The position numbers and the translations under genes were made by a program. Of a stretch of 64,000 nt of DNA, positions 42,584 through 53,793 are shown piece after piece. The stretch is taken from assembly GCF_004193775.1 (NCBI RefSeq), contig NC_041005.1, positions 16,649,865 to 16,713,864 of the forward strand, read 5' to 3'. The stretch is from Glycine soja. Its lineage: Eukaryota; Streptophyta; Magnoliopsida; Fabales; Fabaceae. The stretch's first letter is position 1. Every line of letters starts with the position of its first letter. The notes under the pieces were generated by a model. That model searched no databases, had not been told where the DNA came from, and saw only the letters and a program-made list of their open reading frames with translations.

Positions 42584-44938
42584 TTAAGCGTAGTATCGCT
42601 TGACAACGTCGGAGTTCACAGGTGAAGGTAGCTCCTCGTCATCCATGTTGGCGAGCACAAGGGCCCCTCCGGAGATAGCCCTTTTTACGACGAAAGGCCC
42701 TTCATAGTTCGGGGCCCACTTTCCCCTATTGTCTTTTAGGGCTTGGGAGACTTTCTTCAATACCAGGTCCCCTTCGCTGAACTTGCGCGAGCGTACCTTC
42801 TTATCAAAAATGTTCTTCACTCGTTTCTGATATAAACACCCATGGCTCATGGCGGCCAAACGCTTGCCTTCTATGAGATTAAGCTGATCGAAACGTGCTT
42901 GGGCCCACTCCGACTCCTTAAATCCGGACTCCGCCAAGATTCTTAATGACGGGACTTCCACCTCAAACGGTGGCACAGCCTCTATTCCGTATACCAATGA
43001 GAACGGTGTTGCCCCGGTTGATGTGCGCACTGAGGTTCGGTAACCATGTAGCACAAACGGGAGCATCTCGTGCCAATCCTTGTATGACACGGTCATCTTC
43101 TGGATATTCTTGTTGGTTGCCTCCACTACTCCATTCATCTTGGGCCTGTAGGGTGTGGAATTGTGGTGTTGGATCTTAAACTCCTTGCACATTTCCCCCA
43201 TCATCTTGTTATTCAAGTTGGTACCGTTGCCCGTGATAATCTTCCTTGGCAAACCATATCGGCAGATAATCTCCCTCTTGATGAACCTGACCACCACACT
43301 CCTCGTGACACTAGCGTAGGAAGCAGCTTCAACCCACTTGGTGAAGTAATCGATCGCCACTAGGATGAAATGATGTTCATTCGCAGCTTTGGGCTCTATG
43401 GCCCAGATCACATCTATTCCCCACATGGAAAATGGCCATGGTTCGGCCATAACATTAAGAGGCAAGGGCAAAGCGTTGACATTGCCCGCAAACGTCTGGC
43501 ATTTGTGACACTTCCTCACATGGAGACAACAATCGTTTTCCATGGTGAGCCAATAGTAGCCTGCCCTTAAGATCTTCCTAGCCATGCCATGCCCGTTAGC
43601 ATGCATACCGAAAGAGCCCTCATGGACCTCCCCCAGCATGCTCTCAGCTTCTTTAGCGTTCACGCATCGGAGCAAAACCATGTCATGGTTTCTCTTGTAT
43701 AGTATGCTTCCGCTTAAGAAGAAACCGGCCGCCAGTCTCCTTATCGTCCTCTTATCGTTGTCAGAAGCATCCGGCCGGTACTCTTTGCTTTCAACGTATC
43801 GCTTGATTTCGAAATACCAAGGCTTACCATCCCGCTCCTCTTCCACCAAACAACAATGTGCGGGTCTACCGCGACACCTGAACTCAATGTACAGTAGGTC
43901 TCCGTGCGGTGTCAGCTGGAACATGGACGCTAAAGTGGCAAGTGCATCCGCCATTTGATTTTCATCTCGAGGAACGTGATGGAAGGAGATCTCATCAAAG
44001 AACTCAGCCAATTCCTTGATATAGGCCTGGTAGGGTATCAGTTTGTGATCCCTAGTCTTCCATTCTCCTCTCAGCTGGTGAATCACCAGCACCGAGTCTC
44101 CGTACACCTTGAGTAGCTCGACGTTGAAGTCAATTGCTGCCTGGACACCCAGAGCGCATGCTTCATATTCAGCCATGTTATTGGTGCAGTCGAACCCCAG
44201 CCTGGCCGTGAAAGGTATACATTGATTGTCCGGAGAGACCAATGCTGCTCCAACGCCATGGCCTAGAACGTTTGATGCCCCATGAAACCACACGATCCAC
44301 TTGTCCCTTTCCTTGTCTAGCTTTTCTTCAAATGAGGCCATGATGTCCTCATCCGAGAACTCGGGATGCATGGGTTGATAATCATTAAGAGGCTGCTGAG
44401 CCAAATTGTCCGCCAAGGTGCTTCCCTTTATCGCCTTTTGGGTGACATAGACTATATCGAACTCAGATAGCAAAACCTGCCACAGAGCGATCCGCCCCAT
44501 GAGAGAAGGCTTCTCAAAGATGTACTTGACTGGGTCCATCTTGGATATCAGCCAGGTGGTATGGCTCAGCATGTACTGTCTTAAACGGTGGGACGCCCAG
44601 ACTAAAGCACAACATGTCCTTTCCAATAGGGAGTTGTTCATCTCACAGGCCGTGAATTTCTTACTCAAGTAGTAGACGACTCGCTCTCTCTTCTCAGACT
44701 CATCATGTTGCCACAGCATGCACCCCATTGACTCGTCCAAAATCGTCATGTACAAGATGAGAGGTCTCCCGGGCACCAGCAACATAAGCACGGGAGGGTT
44801 CATGAGGCACTGTTTGATCTTTCCAAACGCCTCTTGACAGTCCTCATTCCAGTGGATGGATTGGTTCTTGCGTAAGAGCTTGAACAACGACTCACAGATA
44901 ACGGTGAGCTGTGATATGAATCTGGCAATATAGTTCAA
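42584..44938 (-). CDS. pol: Ogre RNase H, archaeal-type RNase H and integrase
   Basis: 784 codons, in frame with the RT ORF to its right and separated from it only by one TAA (44978-44980). Residues 1-185 are the RT-linked RNase H. Residues 215-345 are the second, archaeal-type RNase H ('NNMAEYEACALGVQAA', 'VYGDSVLVIHQL', 'DENQMADALATLAS'); its first catalytic Asp is His ('WFHGASN'). Integrase follows, with an HHCC finger ('HEGSFGMHANGH', 'CHKCQTF') near 445-490 and the core with D in 'WGIDVIW' and E in 'NGVVEATNKNI'. The middle Asp is Gly ('ITGNGTN'). The C-terminus ends 'VVKRYYA'. The length fits Tat/Ogre pol. It is likely inactive for integration despite the long frame. Confidence 0.9.
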   Translation of the reverse strand: MNYIARFISQLTVICESLFKLLRKNQSIHWNEDCQEAFGKIKQCLMNPPVLMLLVPGRPLILYMTILDESMGCMLWQHDESEKRERVVYYLSKKFTACEMNNSLLERTCCALVWASHRLRQYMLSHTTWLISKMDPVKYIFEKPSLMGRIALWQVLLSEFDIVYVTQKAIKGSTLADNLAQQPLNDYQPMHPEFSDEDIMASFEEKLDKERDKWIVWFHGASNVLGHGVGAALVSPDNQCIPFTARLGFDCTNNMAEYEACALGVQAAIDFNVELLKVYGDSVLVIHQLRGEWKTRDHKLIPYQAYIKELAEFFDEISFHHVPRDENQMADALATLASMFQLTPHGDLLYIEFRCRGRPAHCCLVEEERDGKPWYFEIKRYVESKEYRPDASDNDKRTIRRLAAGFFLSGSILYKRNHDMVLLRCVNAKEAESMLGEVHEGSFGMHANGHGMARKILRAGYYWLTMENDCCLHVRKCHKCQTFAGNVNALPLPLNVMAEPWPFSMWGIDVIWAIEPKAANEHHFILVAIDYFTKWVEAASYASVTRSVVVRFIKREIICRYGLPRKIITGNGTNLNNKMMGEMCKEFKIQHHNSTPYRPKMNGVVEATNKNIQKMTVSYKDWHEMLPFVLHGYRTSVRTSTGATPFSLVYGIEAVPPFEVEVPSLRILAESGFKESEWAQARFDQLNLIEGKRLAAMSHGCLYQKRVKNIFDKKVRSRKFSEGDLVLKKVSQALKDNRGKWAPNYEGPFVVKRAISGGALVLANMDDEELPSPVNSDVVKRYYA

Positions 44939-44977
44939 ACGCCCTAGGAAACCTCGGACCTGCTTCTCGGTACGTGG

Positions 44978-46019
44978 TTATAGCATCTCAAGGATGGCTT
45001 TTACCTTTTCGGGGTCCACCTCTATTCTTTTCTGACTTACGATGAAACCCAATAATTTTCCTGACTTGACCCCGAAGGTGCACTTAGCGGGGTTCAACCT
45101 TAATCGATACTTCCTAAGCCTTTCGAACAACTTCCGCAGATTGACAAGGTGTTCCTCCTCAGTTTTAGACTTGGCGATCATGTCGTCTACATAGGCTTTG
45201 ATTTCTCGGTGTATCATGTTGTGGAACAAAGCCACCATAGCCCGTTGATAGGTTGCCCCGACGTTCTTGAGCCCAAAGGACATCACTTTATAGCAGAACG
45301 TCCCCCACAGGGTGACGAAAGTGGTCTTTTCCATATCCTCTGGTGCCATCTTTATCTGATTGTAGCCGGAGAAACCGTCCATGAAGGAAAACAAAGCGAA
45401 ATTGGTCGTATTATCCACGAGGACATTGATGTGCGACAGAGGGAAATTGTCTTTGGGACTGGCTCGATTTAGGTCCCGATAATTCGCACACATTCGTACC
45501 TTCCCATCCTTCTTAGGGACTGGTACAATGTTGGGAACCCATTCCGAGTACTGAGCGACAGCCAGAAAGCCAACGTCAAATTGTTTCTTTACTTCTTCTT
45601 TTATTTTCAGGGACGTCTCGGGCTTCATCCTCCTCAGTTTTTGTTTTACCGGGGAACACTCAGGATTTTGAGGTAACCTGTGTTGTACGATGTCAAAACT
45701 TAAACTGGGCATATCTTGGTATGACCAGGCAAAGATGTCTTGGTAGTCTTTCAGCAGGGCCATTAATTCTTTACGGACGGGTGCGGTCATACCCGTGCCT
45801 ACTTTTACTTCCTTTTTCCCACTGCCGGTTCCTAAGTCTACGAGTTCTGTCTCTTCCTGATGCGGCCTCATCTCTCGGTCCTCCTGAACAATTATCCTCT
45901 CCATCTCTGGGGAAAGCCCTACATCCTCGTCCTCTTCATTCTCCGTCTGACTTGCTTCTTGCTCGAAATCGATGGTCGGGTCCCCGGTATTAGTACCTTC
46001 GCAGGACTTGTCGTCGGAT
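44978..46019 (-). CDS. pol: Ogre reverse transcriptase (exon after the intron), ends in a premature TAA
   Basis: The open frame begins at 46054, but a consensus acceptor puts the exon start at 46019. An acidic linker (to about residue 85) is followed by RT: 'YQDIFAWSYQDMPSLSFDIV', 'VPVPKKDGKVRMCANYRDLN', 'FMDGFSGYNQIKMAPEDMEK', 'MSFGLKNVGATYQRAM' and the catalytic 'AYVDDMIAKSK'. All catalytic aspartates are present. The frame meets TAA at 44978-44980 inside the RT-RNase H connection and continues in the same frame at 44938. A single readthrough or repair point would join the two; I regard it as a decay mutation. Confidence 0.85.
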
Positions 46020-46203
46020 CTGTATCGTTTTAAGCGTAACAAGGAAATAAACATGCAAATGAATGAGAACGGGTAGAGGTGCAGGAACAGATGAAGAAAG
46101 ATCTTTATATTATAACTTTAAGAACAAAAGACATAATGCCTTAACGAAAGGAAACTATAAAGTCTAGTCCCAACCGTAGAGTTTTAAAGCTACAAAAGGT
46201 TAC
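46020..46203 (-). other. putative Ogre protease-RT intron
   Basis: About 184 nt from a donor-like AAT|GTAACC (46203) to 'AAACGATACAG|ATCC' (46020), rich in T. An intron at this point is established for Ogre elements, and the length fits. The upstream exon remains readable to about 46207 ('RRSDLVWPCPPGFQLGNW'). Confidence 0.6.
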
Positions 46204-47209
46204 ATTATGTTTGTTGCGTAAACGTCTGGGCGTTCCTCCACCTGCCAATTTCCTAGTTGGAAACCGGGAGGGCATGGCCATACCAAATCCGATCTCCTTT
46301 GGGAGTCATCATTGCATATCGTGGCGACTTGATCTTCGCATCTTAAACCCGTATTTATGAAGCTCCTACTGATGTGGCACGGCGAGCCTCTTTGGCTCGC
46401 TGTCCCGACCGCGGGCCCTGGCCTTTGTTCTTCCTTTCTGAGATATTTTTCCTTATGTCAGCCTGCGTAGGTTTATAACCTAACCTAAACTTCCCGCGGT
46501 TTCCTCTGGTGCTTACCAGGTTGGTCCTGCCGCCGTTGTTATTGCCCAAACCCATTCCAGGCTCGTAGCCATGCCCCAGCATCACCTGGGCCACCATCAT
46601 TGCAGCATCGAACAGGCGGGGCTGCCTAGATAGGGAATCTACGGAGACGATGCTTACTACCTCAAAAGAATGGAAAGTCATTTCCAATGACTCCTCCACA
46701 GCTTCCACGTATGGCATAGAGAAAGGACAACTTACCAGGACATCTTCCTCACCTGATACTATGACCAAATGTCCTTCCACTATAAACTTTAGCTTTTGGT
46801 GGAGTGTGGAGGGGACGACTCCCACTGAGTGGATCCATGGACATCCCAAAAGGTAGTTTTAGGGCAGGTTGATATCCATTACTTGGAATGTAACCTAGCA
46901 GGTATGAGGCCCTATCTGTACTAGGAGGTCGATCTCTCTCCTTACCTCTCGGCGGCTGCCGTCGAAGGCACGGACCACCATGGAACTTGGCCTTAGATGG
47001 GAAACATTAAATGGAAATTTCTCCAACGTGCTTTTGGGCATCACATTCAGGCTTGAGCCGTTGTCAATGAGAACTTTGGCCATAACGTGTTCCATGCATT
47101 TGACTGACACAAGTAAAGCCCTGTTATGTCCTCTCCCCTCGGCGGAGATTTCCTCTTCAGCGAAGGTGAGGTAGTTGTTGGCTGTGATGTTGTTGATGAT
47201 CCCCCCCAA
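46204..47209 (-). pseudogene. Ogre protease with G-patch-like segment
   Basis: 46895-47209 holds the retropepsin core 'AKVLIDNGSSLNVMPKSTL' (DNG in place of DTG/DSG). After two stops near 46855-46890, 46355-46849 gives 'LGCPWIHSVGVVPSTLHQ' and then 'VMLGHGYEPGMGLGNNNGG' (about 46490-46585), which matches the glycine spacing of a G-patch. A further frame shift near 46390 leads to the last exon part. G-patch domains downstream of protease are known in some retroviruses; here it is inferred from pattern only. Breaks make it non-functional. Confidence 0.65.
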
Positions 47210-48770
47210 AGCCTTCTACGGAGATGTCTTGGGCTACGTGAGCTTCATTCAAGATCTTTACCAGCAAAGCTCGATGAGGCTCAGAGCTCATAAGCAGCTC
47301 CAGAAGGTAGACTCTAGCTGGGGTCTTGTTGAGTTGTTCAATGACTTTGAACTCGCTTTGTTGGATAATGCGAAAGAACTCACCCGCCTCCTCGAGCGAT
47401 ACCTTTTTCTTGCCACAACCCTCTCTTCCCTTAGAAAGATCCTTCGTCGGAACATCCTCGTCCGGTGCGGGGATCACTTTGACATTTTGTCCTTCGGTCA
47501 TTCTTGCTTTCCCTTTAGTGTTTGCGGGCTATATCGGCAGGATAGGGGGTGCGAACACACTACCGCTGCGGGTTATGCCACTCAGCCCGCTGATATTGGT
47601 CACTTTGGATGATAGTGAGCTGATGCCAGTAGCTTCATCCTTCCTACCGCCCGGAGGGGCATACCTCCACAGAACTGCACGGCTGTTCTCGTAAGGAAAC
47701 GGAATAGATCTACCGCCCACTACCGAGGGGTGTTGAGGTCTTTGGGGAGTCGTGTCCCTGAAGAAGTGTATTACCAAGGGTTTAGGCTTTTTAGGTCCTT
47801 CTTCATCTACCGACTGCATGTATACATGTTGTTCCTCCTCCCTCTCACTGTCGACCTCAAGCTGGCCTTGGTCTATCATCTGTTGTAATAGATCTCTTAT
47901 TGCCGAACATGTTTCCATGTCATGGAGTACACCCGGATCCATTAAGCAAGAATCTTCTCTACACCGGCCGCAGGGAATTATGCCCGCCTTTTGCAAGGCT
48001 TTGTAGATAAACCTTCTGGGGTCGTTACGTCCTTCAAAAGCTTGGGCCCGTGTGACCTACTCACCTCAATGACATTAACCGCCCCCCCCCCCTCCATGAT
48101 TGGCAAGCTGGTTTTTTTTATGTTGGGCCCGTCCTCTTGAAAAGTCAACCACCCGGCCTCTATCAAGCTTTGGACCTTGCTTGTCAAGGCCAAGCACTGT
48201 TCGATTGAGTGGCCTGGGGTCCCCCCATGGTATGCGCAGGTCGCGCTAGGGTTATACCATTTTGGGAACGGAGACTGGAAGATCTTTCCCGGGACCACCA
48301 CGGCCAATTGGTTGGTGATGAGAGATGGCAAGAGTTCTCCATATGTCATTGGGATCGGGGCAAAAATCTGTGCCTGCCTTGGCAAAAAGTTCCTTGTCGT
48401 GTTTGCGCCAAAGTGAGCGTTGTTGGCCGGGTGAGGCCGAGTCGGAGCCAAAGCCCGAAGAGCTCCCCCCTGTGGGGGTGTGGGCGCCCTTGGTTGGGTG
48501 AGTGTTGTATCGAAAGAGGCCTTGGCACGAGCCGAAAAACTCAGGTGATGTTGTGCATATTGGTGGGTATTGTTGGGGGTTTGTGGTGGCTTTGGCCACG
48601 CAGGTGTTGAAGTGACGGTATGGGCATCTCCCTCTTTCTTCTTCGCCCCAGCTATTCCGGTCCTCCTAGTGCTGGCACCTATCGGGGAGATGTAATCAAA
48701 CTTTCCCCTCTTCAAACCCACCTCGATCCTTTCTCCGGCGAAGACCATGATGTAAGCTCCATTGGGCGAA
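47157..48770 (-). pseudogene. gag: Ogre gag, C-terminal half
   Basis: 47978-48770 reads 'FAGERIEVGLKRGKFDYISP', a proline-rich linker and a cysteine-histidine block 'CAYHGGTPGHSIEQCLALTSKVQSLI' (CHHC-type knuckle). 47529-47996 continues with 'CGRCREDSCLMDPGVLHDMETC' in another frame, then 47157-47501 reaches the protease linker. There are frame changes near 47990, 47520 and 47200; the last lies in a run of seven C on the plus strand. The first 50 residues of the open frame starting at 48892 belong to the inserted solo LTR. Confidence 0.7.
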
Positions 48771-48775
48771 GACCA

Positions 48776-49735
48776 TGATGTAAGCTCCATTGGAGCTTGT
48801 AGACCTAGGATCCTCTTCATCAATGGATTCCTTTGCTTCTTGGAAGATGAATGGCAGCGGAATGGAGAAGGAAGAGAGAGAGGAGACGCCACTTCAAGGA
48901 GAAGATGAGTCTAGAAGAAGCTCACCACCATAGGAGGCCATGGATAAGAGCTTGGAGGAAGAAGGAGATGAATGAAGGGAGAGGAAGAGAGGAGCACGAA
49001 ATTTTGAGCGCTAAGAGAGCTCTGAACTTTGAAGTTTAATTTTCAAATGATCAAAGTTGAAAAAAAGCACACACAAGGCCTCTATTTATAGCCTAAGTAT
49101 CACACAAAATTGGAGGGAAATTTGAATTTCTATTCAAATTTCACTTGAATTTGAAATTGAATTTGTGGAGCCAAAATTTCACTAATTATGATTAGTGAAT
49201 TTTAGCTATGGTTCAGCCCACTAATTCAAGATCAAGTCCAAGATTCTCCACTAAGTATGCTTAGGTGGCATGAGGCATGTAAAGCATGAAGCACATGCAC
49301 AAAGTGTGACTATATGATGTGGCAATGGGGTGTTGCAAGCAAATGCACACCTCCCCCTCTAAAATTTAATTGGATTGGGATTCTCCCAATTCAGTTAAAT
49401 TTATTTTCCATCACACACATCAAATATTCACTTAATGCATGTGAAATTACAAAACTACCCCTAATACAAAAACTTGTCTAGGTGCCCTAAAATACAAGGG
49501 CTGAAAAATCCTACATTTCTAGGGTACCTTACCTACATTATGGAGCCCTAAATACAATGACCAAAATTAATGAAACCTTAATCTAATATGTACAAAGATA
49601 AGTGGGCTCATACTTAGCCCATGGGCCCGAAATCTACCCTAAGGCTCATGAGAACCCTAGGGCCTTCACTTGCATCTTTTGCCCAATCTTCTTGGAGTCT
49701 TCTATCCAATGCCCTTGGGGGGTAGGATTGCATCA
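48776..49735 (-). repeat. solo LTR of the X family inside Ogre gag
   Basis: 960 bp, TG...CA, flanked by GACCA (48771-48775 and 49736-49740), no internal sequence. Closely similar to the X1 LTRs. A 28-bp direct repeat (48739-48766 and 48767-48794) spans the left junction and duplicates gag flank, target site and first LTR bases. The forward ORF 48851-49039 is a shadow. Confidence 0.9.
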
Positions 49736-50900
49736 GACCAAGTCCGCGAAGCTGGAAGGCATGTAGCCCACTAATTTATCATAGTAAAATACAGGCAAGG
49801 TATCCACCATCATAGTAACCATTTCCCTCTCGACCATGGGAGGGGCTACCTGCGCTGCCAGGTTCCTCCATTGTTGAGCGTATTCTTTAAAGGACTCATT
49901 TTCCCATTTAATCATGTTTTGCAACTAAGTTTGGTCGGGAGCCATGTCAGAGTTGTACTGATACTCCTAAGGAAGGTGGTAATCAGATCCTTCCAGGTGC
50001 GGACGCGGGAAGCTTCTAGATTAGTGTACTAGATGACCGTTGCCCTGGCCAAGCTATCTTGAAAGAAATGCATCAATAAATTCTCGTCTCTGGAATATGC
50101 ACCCATCTTGCGACAGTACATTTTTAGGTGATTCTTAGGACAAGTCATCCCTTTGTACCTATCGAAGTCAAGTACTTTGAACTTCGGAGGGATGACGACG
50201 TCCGATACCAGGCATAGGTCGGCCATGTCAGTGAACCGATAATCACCGAACCTTTCGACCGCCCTCAATATTTCTTCAATGAGATCGAGTTTCCCCTTTC
50301 CTTCCACTGCCCGGGGTGGCCCTCCCGCGGACAGAAACATTGGATGCGTTGGGTGGTTTCGAGGTTCTCCCGTGATGTTGGGTTGAGGTAGTGCTTTGGG
50401 CGTCGGTCCCTCGACGGGAAACGGGGAGTAGGAGTTTATGTCTCCCTGAGCAAGCTCTCGATGATCCTCGTGGACCTCGTCAGGATGTCGAGGAGCCTCC
50501 CCTTCAAGGATGAGGGGAGGAACGTGACCCGCATCATCACATATGACTGGTGGTGTGTAATTAGGTGGTAAACCGTAGGGGTAAGTTCCTTGGTTGTACC
50601 CCGGATGGGGGTTGCTGATATGCCCCGGTGTGCTTCTCTCTCATCCCACCATGTTTGGAATAGGGTAGTGCGCGGCAGTTGGGAGATAGTGCGCGGCGGT
50701 GGCCACGTTACTCTCCATTAGTTGTTTCATTCCCAGCATGGCATCCATCATGGAAGCCATTTGTTCTTTCAAAGCCGACATGTCGGCTTTCATCTATTCC
50801 TGTACTTCCTCTAGGTCACCCATCATCCTAGATTTGGATCTTGTGCGATAGGGATGCCTTGGGGCGCGTTTAGTTATGGCGTCTTTCCTAAAAAGACAAA
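49736..50900 (-). pseudogene. gag: Ogre gag, N-terminal half
   Basis: Pieces at 50029-50340 ('KFKVLDFDRYKGMTCPKNHL', 'MYCRKMGAYSRDENLLMHFF') and 49733-49924 ('NESFKEYAQQWRNLAAQVAP') form a clear Retrotrans_gag domain. Upstream, about 50345-50870 is a proline/histidine-rich N-terminal region that starts near 50822 and has a stop close to its start. Frame changes lie near 50030-49925. Similarity resumes across the solo LTR. Confidence 0.75.
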
Positions 50901-51057
50901 ATGTGAGGAGTACGTAATGTGAAATGAGTGTATGCTAGAAATGGAATGTGGGAGTGATCTGATTTGCACTGTTTTTCTTTGGAGTAAGATCACGAGATAA
51001 ACTTATTTTATTCAGAAAGTTATAACTAGTCAAAATTTGAGTGACAATATAAACTCC
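50901..51057 (-). other. Ogre ORF1-gag spacer
   Basis: Short AT-rich spacer between ORF1 and gag; no gene and no clear signal. Confidence 0.5.
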
Positions 51058-52932
51058 CTAACGGCTCCTAATTATATGGGCCATCAAGTCTATCATGTGT
51101 TGACAATAGCGGAGGAGCCCATGGATCTCCTTGTGGGCGGAGTAGGTGTCTGCCATAGCTTTGCCCTTTGCCAGCAATCGGGGAAGTTCTTGACTCCCAT
51201 TCAAAGTAAGAGCAAATCGGTCCATCCACATCGTTGCTTCTTGATGTAACGAGTCAATCACCCTTCTTCTGGCCTCCTTTTTCGCGTACACTCGGGCGTA
51301 TTCGTCCGCCACTTTGTGCTCGTGGGCTGTCGCTAGATTTAATTCTTCCTTGTACTTGCTGATGATGGCTAACATGTTTGTTTCGGTCTCGCATAATCGC
51401 TGAGACAAACTCCTCTTGGACCTTAGGCAAACCCTCAATTCATCATTCAGAATCAAGCCGTCTACTCGCGATTGGTCCCTTTCCTCTCTTCGGAGCTTAA
51501 GCTCACTGTTACTGCCCCACAAAGCCCCTCGGAACTTGTTCTGGCCATGTTCTTCCTTACGGGCCCTCTTGGTCTCTTGCCCCAAGGCCTTGGTGGTGTC
51601 TATATTGATGTCTCTCAGTTCGGCGTTCTCTTTTCGGATCCTAACAACTGCTGACTTGAACTTTTCTTTGACTGTTTGGGCTTTCTCAAGTTCTGTCTTG
51701 AGGGCCTGTACCTCTTCGTCTTCTTCCGGAGTTTCGACCTCCATCCCCTTAGTGGTCCTCAAACTCGGGAGCCAATCCAGATCTTGTGCGTAGGCTTTCA
51801 ACCACCGATGGTAACCACTGATGGACCCGTTGCTACTCCCCTTAAGCTCCTTGTCCTTCCTTTGCAACATTTCCCATGCCTTGTGGACCCTCTGAAGCAC
51901 CCCCGCATTGGTGCTATTGAAAACTCGTGTAATAAAAGGTATGAGGCCTTCCTCTGACGGCGCCCCTCTCATAGGGTAACCAAGTTGTCTTATAGCGAGG
52001 ATGAGATTGTAATTGATGCAACCCCACGTCCCCATCAAGGGAACATTTGGAAATTTCCCACACGAAATAAGAATCCCGGTTCTTCCCTCCTTCCACCGGG
52101 GGAACCAATTGATAGACGATCCTTCTTTGCTCACTTAGAGTCGGTCCCAGTTTGCCTCTTTTTTCTCGGTGCATGAGCGGTGGCCTTCTAACGGGCAAAC
52201 GTGTCTCATCTCTTGGCGAAAGAAGTGTGAAACCAACCATACGTAGAGAGCCGATGTACAGCAAACGATCCTTGCATTGTTCTTCTCACATCTTCGGTCG
52301 AATGTGTCATATAGATCGGCTAAGACAGCGACAACCGGGCTTTCCTTGCGGTCGTAAAAGGCATGAAAAGCATCAATCGCTGCCCGGTCCACCAACCCAT
52401 CCACATTTGGAAAGAGAACCACCCCGAAGATCAAAAGTGCCAAGATGTCCATGAACGGGGCCCATTCGTCTTGACTTGCCAAGACTCTCGCCTTTGCTTC
52501 CAAACATTTCCTTGGTACCCCAACCACCTCATTTTCGACTTGCTTCCCGTGGTCCAATTTCTGTGTTGAGATTTTGACTATTTTAGCAATTCTAGCCAAG
52601 GAGGGATAGAATCCCAAGAAGAGATATGGTTTCCTTCCTCTTAGAGGGCATCCCAGGATTTCTTCAAACTCTTCCACCGTGGATGTTAACTGGAAGTCCC
52701 CAAAGGTGAAGCACCTCAAAGGCTGGTCATAATATTAGGCGAGGGAGGGAATGGCCTCTATGGAGACATCTACCATGGTTAGGTCCCAGATCTTACCATA
52801 AGCTTTGTTAAAGGCTTGTCGCTGGAGCTGACCCATCAACTATCCTAACTCTTTCAGACTGGCGACTCATACGCTCTTGATCTTGACTTGATAGAACCTC
52901 TTTTTAAGCGAAGGCGCCTGGCTCGATCCCAT
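51058..52932 (-). pseudogene. Ogre ORF1 (protein of unknown function), one in-frame stop in the main frame
   Basis: 52719-52135 and 52134-51058 are one frame interrupted only by a TAA at 52135-52137. Similarity extends to a start near 52932 with one more stop. The first 250 residues ('LRCFTFGDFQLTSTVEEFEE', 'GRKPYLFLGFYPS', 'DALVDRAAIDAFHAF'-like) match the ORF1 domain of legume Ogre elements, annotated as DUF7745 as far as I recall. The second half has a long coiled coil ('EEVQALKTELEKAQTVKEKF' onward, about 110 residues) and a second helical block. Function is unknown; ORF1 before gag defines Ogre. Confidence 0.75.
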
Positions 52933-53793
52933 GTTCTTACTAAAGTGGAATAAAAACCAGTGCGAATTAAGACTTCGACATCTATCATAGGTGAAATGGA
53001 TGAATGCATGAAGAAATGTGTATGCCATAGATGCATTTTATGGATATGAGAGCCCGGGAGATTATCTCTTCCTTAAATACAACATTCAGGCTGCATAGCG
53101 CCCGATGCATGCATTTAAGAAGGTGACACGGACCTTCCGTCTTCTCGTGATGACATGATGCAGATACGAAAAAAGGGGGAAGGGTAACAAGGAGATGTAC
53201 ACAGCAAGGCAATATCCTCAAATAATCACACAGCGAAGGCATACATGACATTTTAGGTTATATGCATGGCAGTGTTTAAAAGGCATGCAGCGTGTTTGCT
53301 TCGTGCCCCTATTTTAGGGACCTACACAGGAGGAACTAAAAGGCTTTTAGTGATAATTCCCAAGGTGGTCATATCTCTCTTGATGGTTTCTAGAGGTATC
53401 ATCCCCTTCGAAAAACATATTGCGGCAGTAGGGACTACCAGCAACAATATGTTATCAAAGAGAAAAACTCTAGATGAGGGTTCACTGTTATCAAGCAAGT
53501 CGGAGACCCAGCATGAGCACAGATTCACCTTCACTCCTTATGTTCTGATAGACCCGGGTATAGGGCCCCTTTTCAACTCACCGGGTGTACAAATAGTGTT
53601 GGTGTTTGTGCGCATCAAATGAATAAATATCTATCTCATGCATACATTTCAAAACACACACTGAAAGCATCAAAGAGTTATATATAAGAACCCAAGAGAA
53701 ATAAAAGGAAACCAACAAAAAGAGGAAGTCATGATATTGCACGAGATTAGAAGGCCTAACTCTCTAAAAACAGTCCCCAGTGGAGTCGCCAAC
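52933..53793 (-). other. Ogre 5' leader and primer-binding site
   Basis: The primer site is the reverse complement of 53773-53792 (TTGGCGACTCCACTGGGGAC), the tRNA-Arg-type site of Ogre, directly next to the LTR. The remaining leader (52933-53770) shows no gene; the ORFs on both strands lack coding character. Confidence 0.8.

Noticed and set aside
43163..43958. Plus-strand ORFs of 66-124 residues
   Set aside because: They are antisense shadows of the Ogre integrase and RNase H frame.
47978..48892. 304-residue ORF as an intact gag
   Set aside because: About the first 40-50 residues come from the inserted solo LTR, and the rest is a fragment of Ogre gag.
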